Shown here one piece after another: positions 8,733 through 14,300 of a stretch of DNA of 17,500 nucleotides (positions are counted from its first letter, which is position 1; every line of letters starts with the position of its first letter). The notes under the pieces were generated by a model that saw only the letters and a program-made list of their open reading frames with translations, had not been told where the DNA came from and did no database searches. This DNA comes from Symbiodinium natans (lineage: Eukaryota > Sar > Dinophyceae > Suessiales > Symbiodiniaceae). The position numbers and the translations under genes were made by a program. The DNA lies in the NCBI GenBank assembly GCA_905221605.1, contig CAJNDS010002067.1, positions 60,001 to 77,500 of the forward strand. Direction: 5' to 3'.

Positions 8733-8883
8733 TTTACTTAATCCAAACTCAAATTTCAAGGGAGGCTGCCGACTGGGACCACCTTGCAGGAGTGGGATGA
8801 AAACTGGACAGGCAAGGCTTTAGGCTTTTGCGTTGGTCCTCTTAACTTAGGGGCTGAATACCCTAGCCCAAGAAAGGTTCACC

Positions 8884-8993
8884 TAAACCCTAAACCCTAA
8901 ACCCTAAACCCTAAACCCAAACCCTAAACCCTAAACCCTAAACCCTAAACCCTAAACCCTAAACCCTGAACCCTACACCCCAAACCCTAAACC
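8884..8993 (-). repeat. CCCTAAA array
   Basis: Fifteen units with one 1-bp deletion unit and CCCTACA/CCCCAAA at the right end. Confidence 0.92.
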
Positions 8994-9130
8994 TCTTATA
9001 AGTCATATAATAGTAGGATTCTATATCACCAAAAAGGTTACAGGTTCCTTGCCCAGTCCCGAAGTTAAAACTCAGCGGGACGCGGGACAAAGTTAGAATT
9101 CTGCCTGGCAGAGCTGCTGCAATTTCGTGT

Positions 9131-9189
9131 AAACCCTAAACCCTAAACCCTAAACCCTAAACCCTAAACCCTAAACCCTAAACCCTAAT
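9131..9189 (-). repeat. perfect CCCTAAA array
   Basis: Eight uninterrupted units. Confidence 0.92.
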
Positions 9190-9240
9190 TGCACACAAGC
9201 CCTCATCTTACCCAGAAAGGAAGATCCCTGCAGCTGCGCT

Positions 9241-9358
9241 TTAGGGCTTAGGGGGGGCTTCGAACTTAGGGCTTCGGGATTGAGCCTTTAGGGCACTACA
9301 GATGCGATCCCTGTTGAGGTCGCTCAGCATAGCGAACAAAATCAGGCCACCCTTTTAG
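9241..9358 (-). CDS. candidate terminal exon, unrecognised
   Basis: The minus-strand frame reads GLILFAMLSDLNRDRICSAL, then KAQSRSPKFEAPP and ends with TAA at 9241-9243. An acceptor-like CTAAAAG|G lies at its upstream edge, just after an in-frame stop. Hydrophobic-polar alternation looks protein-like, but short GC-rich blocks here are often open in several frames. No product is recognised. Confidence 0.18.
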
Positions 9359-9420
9359 AGGGTTGGGCTTGAAAAGTCCCAAGCCCTATAAAGCCAACAC
9401 CTCTAGGGTGTAGGGTTTAG

Positions 9421-9535
9421 GAAGGCTGCGCTATTTGCATCTGCAAGGAACTTCTACAAGGAATTCCAACCACAGAGCAAAGAAGCGAAAAAACAACTGC
9501 TTTTCGTCCTTGTCCTGCAAGCTGTTCAGCCATAA
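9421..9535. CDS. candidate terminal exon, strand unresolved
   Basis: On plus, the frame runs from the TTTAG|G edge of a telomere-like motif to TAA at 9533-9535 and begins KAALFASARNFYKEFQPQSK. On minus, the acceptor GCTTGCAG|G (AG at about 9513-9514) opens a frame starting DKDEKQLFFRFFALWLEFLV that ends in TAG near 9434. Both look like protein and both end in a stop, so only one or neither can be real. Confidence 0.2.
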
Positions 9536-9610
9536 ACCCGATAAAACTGTAAGCCATCTCAGCCATGCGTAACACTATAAGACTGAAAAATGTAAACCCA
9601 GCAACCCACT

Positions 9611-9647
9611 TAAACCCTAAACCCTAAACCCTAAACCCTAAACCCTA
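9611..9647 (-). repeat. perfect CCCTAAA array
   Basis: Five units. Confidence 0.9.
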
Positions 9648-9733
9648 TTCTAATTATTAAGGCCCTGATAGAAAAAACAGCTCTCTGGGCAGCGGACGTT
9701 GGCCGCCCAGGCTTCCTTTGGCCTGGTATCCTG

Positions 9734-9982
9734 GTGCGGTCGAGGGGGATAGGGTTTCGGGGCAAGGGTAGGATTCAGGGGCTTAGGGTTCAGGAAGCCC
9801 TACGCTCAAAAACATACATCCTAAGCCCTAGGCTTCCTTCAGAGGAGCGTCCTCCGGCAAGATGTGTGAACACCAAGCGAAAACTCCAAGTGAAGGTCAT
9901 CGTGTGGCCACTTCCACGGTGCAATCTCTGCCAACCCAAACGTTTTGCACACCACTACGAAAATGCTTCGTATAAGCATTAG
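9734..9982 (+). CDS. open frame, possible exon from 9843
   Basis: 82-codon frame. Its first third reads through telomere-like sequence and is unlikely to be coding. From an acceptor-like CTTCCTTCAG at 9833-9842 the rest reads as a basic segment with a CNLC pair followed by two adjacent His residues near the C-terminus, ending TAG. The Cys/His spacing fits no zinc-finger class I know. The minus strand of the same block is open as well. Confidence 0.15.
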   Translation: MRSRGIGFRGKGRIQGLRVQEALRSKTYILSPRLPSEERPPARCVNTKRKLQVKVIVWPLPRCNLCQPKRFAHHYENASYKH

Positions 9983-10004
9983 GACAGGCTTTTGCGCGGG
10001 TTAT

Positions 10005-10264
10005 TCTAGTATACGTATATAGGGACCTTAAGGGAATACTAGTAGTAGTAATGATTGCGACCCCTATATTAGTCCATCCTGATTTGTTTGGCCACGGCGC
10101 AAGCTTCAGCAGCAGTGAGGGACAGATGACATCTTTGCATCCCAGAACATTCCCTAAGGGTCCCTATACTAGTATAGTATATACTTGAGCCCCTAAAGCG
10201 ACTATATGGGAACCCCTTTAAAGCCCAAGAATATACTATATGGGTACATAGACCCTTAGGGATT
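10005..10264. repeat. three-armed inverted-repeat cluster
   Basis: Three related arms carry CCCTAAGGGTC with TATAGTATA-type palindromic AT sequence: 10005-10037, 10149-10184 (inverted relative to the first) and 10229-10264 (inverted relative to the second). Arms 2 and 3 bound a 116-bp unit. Probably a degraded MITE or two overlapping ones. Confidence 0.5.
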
Positions 10265-10345
10265 CGAGGTCCTGGTCAGCGAACAGCTGGAGCGAATGAT
10301 TCTCCAGCCCGGCCAGCATTTCGGCCGGAAACATGAAACGACTTG
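10264..10345 (-). CDS. candidate exon, unrecognised (FMFPAEMLAGLENH...)
   Basis: The minus-strand frame is open across this GC-rich block, begins RFMFPAEMLAGLENHSLQ and continues LFADQDLESL into a flanking inverted-repeat arm. A plus-strand frame (10260-10421, ending TAA) is open too, so strand is not settled. I do not recognise the product. Position and GC content make it a possible further minus-strand exon. Confidence 0.2.
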
Positions 10346-10430
10346 GCGGTTGGACGAGTTGGGGCTTCAAACGGTTCCAGTCTCAAGGTCATTGGGTTTG
10401 GTACCGGCTGTGGCTCTTTAACTCTTCAGT

Positions 10431-10451
10431 GCTCTCTCTCTCTCTCTCCAG
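10431..10451 (+). promoter_or_regulatory. CT run ending in CAG, acceptor-like
   Basis: (CT)n followed by CCAG|G is an excellent plus-strand acceptor shape, but all three frames after it stop within about 35 nt. It could also be plain microsatellite. Confidence 0.3.
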
Positions 10452-10582
10452 GCAACAGCAAAGACTCTAAACCCTAAACCCTGAACCCCGAAGCAGAGTC
10501 AGCGCACTTGAAACAACTGTTGGGGGGCGAGTTCTCAGGCAGGCCTTGGGGATCAGGGTCAGGGTCTCTTAAGGGGTATAGG

Positions 10583-10621
10583 GAGGGACCCCTAGAAGGT
10601 ACCCTTGATCTTATTCCCCTA
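10583..10621 (+). repeat. GGTACCCC-type dispersed repeat, diverged copy
   Basis: GAGGGACCCCTAGAAGGTAC then CCTTGATCTTATTCCCCTAT. A related run (GGAGGGACCCCT...TTACTCCCCTATA) is at 11896-11926. Confidence 0.4.
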
Positions 10622-10736
10622 TGCAGCCCAAAAAAAGATGAAACTCCGAAACCCTAAACCCTAAACCCCTAAACCCCCGTATTACAAGCCCTAAGCCCCT
10701 CTAGGACCGCCTCAGATCATATGTCGTTCGGGGCAT

Positions 10737-10860
10737 AGAGTTTAGGATTTAGGGTTTAGGATTCAGGGTTTAGGGTGTAGGGTTTGGGGTTTAGGATTTA
10801 GGGTTTAGGATTTAGGGCTTGTACTTAGGGGGGGTTTAGGGTTCAGGATTCAGGGTTGAG
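10737..10860 (+). repeat. degenerate TTTAGGG array
   Basis: TTTAGGA, TTCAGGG and TGTAGGG variants dominate; among the most decayed arrays. Confidence 0.8.
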
Positions 10861-10904
10861 GATGTCGGGATTTGGGTTTAGAGCTGAATCCCTAAGCCCT
10901 CGCA

Positions 10905-10942
10905 ACCCTAAACCCTAAACCCTTAACCCTAAACCCTAAGCC
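10905..10942 (-). repeat. CCCTAAA array
   Basis: Five units adjoining the candidate exon at 10949-11017. Confidence 0.85.
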
Positions 10943-10948
10943 TTCCAG

Positions 10949-11017
10949 GGGTTCGATAGGCTCTCGGCAACTCATCGTCAACCAAGGGACTCGCCGCTGC
11001 CGTCGTCACCGTGGTTC
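10949..11017 (-). CDS. candidate downstream exon of the FkbH-like gene
   Basis: Starting after CTTGAG|G at 11018-11020, the phase-2 frame is open across the whole unique block and begins TTVTTAAASPLVDDELPRAY. It follows the previous exon in phase if that exon uses the GC donor. No family motif is recognised, the left boundary is not fixed, and the plus strand is also open, with an acceptor-like CCTTCCAG at 10941-10948. Confidence 0.25.
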
Positions 11018-11041
11018 CTCAAGCTGCACATCACCCCCAAG

Positions 11042-11187
11042 TAGGGTTTAGGGTTTAGGGTTCAGGGTTTAGGGTTTGGGGTTTAGGGTTTAGGGTTTAG
11101 GCTTAGGGCAGGGTTTAGGGTTTAATGTTTAGCGTTTAGGGTTTCGGGTTTGGGGCTTAGGCTCAGGGTTCAGGGTTTACGGTTAGG
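11042..11187 (+). repeat. degenerate TTTAGGG array
   Basis: Roughly 18 units with many variants (TTCAGGG, TTTGGGG, TTTAGCG). Confidence 0.82.
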
Positions 11188-11309
11188 GTAAGCATAGGGG
11201 TCTCTGATTCCCTCCTTCCCTACTAAGAATCAGCCAGGAATGCCCCACACAACTCTCTTAACCCTAAACCCTAAACCCTAAATCCAAGGATGCACGGCAA
11301 GGCGCTGGC

Positions 11310-11348
11310 CGTCCCGTTGGGCCCAAGTGTGAAGCCGGGCAAGGAAGC
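11310..11348 (-). CDS. FkbH-like gene, probable exon GFLARL...
   Basis: After the acceptor GTTCAAG|G, this exon reads on from NDLAR as GFLARLHTWAQRD; the family has a similar 'ar.Fl.rlGf' segment. The left end is uncertain. A GC donor at 11308-11309 would leave one base, fitting the candidate exon at 10949-11017. A GT donor at 11294-11295 is also possible, or the frame could run to TAG near 11283 as the natural C-terminus. Confidence 0.5.
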
Positions 11349-14300
11349 CTTGAACGGGGATGTAGGGGTGGGGCTCAGCCTAAACCCTAAACCCTAAACC
11401 CTAAACCCTAAGCCCTAAACCCTAAACCCTAAACCCTAAACCCTAAACCCTAAACCCTAAACCCTAGACAAACTAAAGGTTTGGGCCTTCAAGGGTTGAG
11501 GGTTGTGGGCCTGTGGTTTAAGGTTTAGGGTTCAGATATTTGTTGGTTTTGGGGTGGAGAGTATTCCATGTGTAGGGTTTACTAAGCTAAAGGCTGACAG
11601 GAAGCGGCCCTAATGATATAACCCTAAACCCAATACCCAAAACCCAAGACCCTAAACCCTACCCGAACTCTGAACCCCAAGCCCTGGGCAGCTGCAGCTC
11701 AGCCAGAGATGCTGCAAGCAGCGAACGATACAGACCTGCCCACCAAAAAGAATAAAACGGCTGGATCTTAGTAGGGAATGGGGCACTCGGCCCCCCTATA
11801 CCCACCTTAATAAGCCTTTCATCAAGGATTCGATGAAGGTACCTGCTTCCCTCATGCCCCACTGAGAACCAGAAAGGACACTCCAGAGGTAAAAGGAGGG
11901 ACCCCTCTTAACCTTACTCCCCTATATAAGCCTTATATAGACCTTATATAGGCCCCTGTATACCTCAAGCCACAAATAACCCCCACAGAAATACCTAAAG
12001 ACCACAAATAACCCCCACAGAAACACCTAAAGGCCACAAATAACACCCAAAGAACCCCTAAGGTCCCTTATAAGGGTCCCTTGAACAACCCAGCCTCACC
12101 CTTAGCCTAAGCCCTAAACCTCACACGCCTACGCCCTAAACCCTAAACCCTAAACTCTAAACCCTAAACCCTAAACCCTAAACCCTAAACCCTAAACCCT
12201 AAACCCTAAACCCTAAACCCTGAGCCGAGGGAGCCTCGCGCCAGGTCGTTCTTGCCGGATGCCCGAAACCGGACCTCGAGCAACTCGAGCCCCTCCTCCT
12301 TGGCAGCTGAGAAGGCCGCCGCTATGGTCTTACCGGGTTTAGGGTTTAGGGTTTAGGGGTTTAGGGGTTTAGGGGTTTAGGGGTTTAGGGTTTATATCGG
12401 GGTTGGGGTTTGGGGTTTGGGGTTTGGGGTTTAGGGTTTAGAGTTTAGGGTTAGGCGTATTGTGTGGCTTGAGGTTGAATCTATGAAGGCTATAGAGCAA
12501 CAGGCTGGTGGGGTAACAGCGTGATAGGACTATATTGGCTTGTGGGTGATACAGGGTGGGGCCCCCTTACTATACTAACTGTAGTTAAGGGACTTATAAC
12601 CTACCTTAGGGTCCTTATAACCCAATTTAGGGCCCTTATAACTCTACTTATAACTAGGGGGCCCCACCCTGTAGCGTGTAGGTTTGTAAGTTTGAGCCGC
12701 TGGATTTGGAAAAGGCTCCAGCACTTAGTATTTAGGTGTGGGCCAAGGTGTGCCCAAAGCTCTGAGAAAGGATGTTGATAGGTAGTTGTCCTGAGAATTT
12801 CCTTGACTCTTATTGAACCCACATGGGCCCTTGGAATCTGACGCGACAGCAGATCAACAGGTATTGAACAAATGGATGCTCTCCAAGCTGTCATATATGT
12901 ATATATATATATATACAGATACATATATATATATATGATACATGGCTCAGCAAGAATCCTGTTGCTGCGTGTACTCAACACCGTACACTCAGAACCCTAA
13001 ACCCCAAGCGGGAACCTCTCTAAAACGAACAAATCTAACCTCTATGCTGTAAGCACGCCCTAAAACCTAAACCCTAAACCCTAAACCTGAACCCTGAACC
13101 CTGAACCCTGAACCCTGAACCCTAAACCCTAAACCCTAGACCCTAAACCCTAAACCCTAAACCCCAAACCCTAAACCCTAAACCCTAAACCCTAAACCCT
13201 AAGCGTGGTGGTCATCCAAGGGTCCATGGCAGCTCTCCCCAGCTGCCGAAAAAGGCTCTGTTCAACGCCGCGGTGCAGGACCCGACAACTCCTGACGCTT
13301 GGGTTCAGAGGTTGGGGTTTAGGGTTTAGGGTTTAGGGTTTAGGGTTTAGGGTTCAGGGTTCAGGGTTTAGGGTTTAGGGTTTAGGGTTTAAGGTTTAGG
13401 GTATGTAAAACCCTATACACCCTACAAACCCTATTATAAAAAATATAACCCTGTGAACGCTATAAACACTATAAACCCTAGGGCTTATACACCCTACACA
13501 CTCTATAAACCCTATGAGCCTCTTGGCCTAAACCCTACTTACGGATTGTTGAGGGCTCGCTAAAACCCCAAGCCGTGGATGGCACGCGACCACGCTTAGG
13601 GTGTAGGATTTGGGGTTGTAAGGCTTACATAGGTTACATAGGGTTAGAGGTCCGTAAGACCCTAGGCCTTCGATACCCGAGCTCTCCATCATAACTCCTC
13701 CGAAAGCCCTACTAGCCCTAGATAATGCAGAATAACCCTAGACCCTAATCCCTAAACACTACATCCTATGGGCGGCATCTTCTCTACGATTTAGGGGGTA
13801 TGTGTAGGCAATTTCCAACATTGGGGCACCCCCAGTATCACCCCCAAAGATGCCAAAATCCGTTGTCTAGGAACACAAAAAGAGGTACCCCTATTTTGGG
13901 GGAAACCTTCGTCTAGGCTAGTCTTAAACCCTAAGCCCTAAGCCCTGAGCCCTATAAACCCTGAGCCCTAAACCCTATAAACCTCCAACCCTAAACCCTA
14001 AACCCTAGCCCTAAACCCTAAACCCTAAACCCTAAACTGCCGAGTCGCAGGGCAAAGCAGTCGAGAATGAGACTGCCGGTCGCGCGGGTGCAGAAAGCTG
14101 CGCCCACCAGGCCGTAATCCCCGAACTTATCAGCCACCTGCAGTGCAGGGTTTAGGGGTTATAATTTAGGGTTTAGGGTTTTAGGGTTTAGGGATTAGGG
14201 TGTGGGGTTTAGGGTTTAGAGTTTCGGGTTTAGGGTTTAGGGTGCCGACCTTAAAAACTTCATAAGCAACCCGTGTAGCTGGATTCATGTATACTGTGAA

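Noticed and set aside
12601-12981. 126-codon minus ORF
   Set aside because: It crosses MITE copy 2 and an (AT)n palindrome that gives an Ile/Tyr run; it shares a C-terminal stretch with ORF 4848-5045 only because both read the MITE.
13206-13315. Plus-strand open frame containing KKALFNAAVQDPTTPDAW
   Set aside because: It looks protein-like but is the shadow of the minus-strand SCRVLHRGVE exon. It warns that short GC-rich blocks here are open and plausible in several frames.
14043-14151. Plus-strand open frame containing SQGKAVENETAGRAGAES
   Set aside because: Shadow of the minus-strand DKFGDYGLVG exon, which has the family match and phase agreement.
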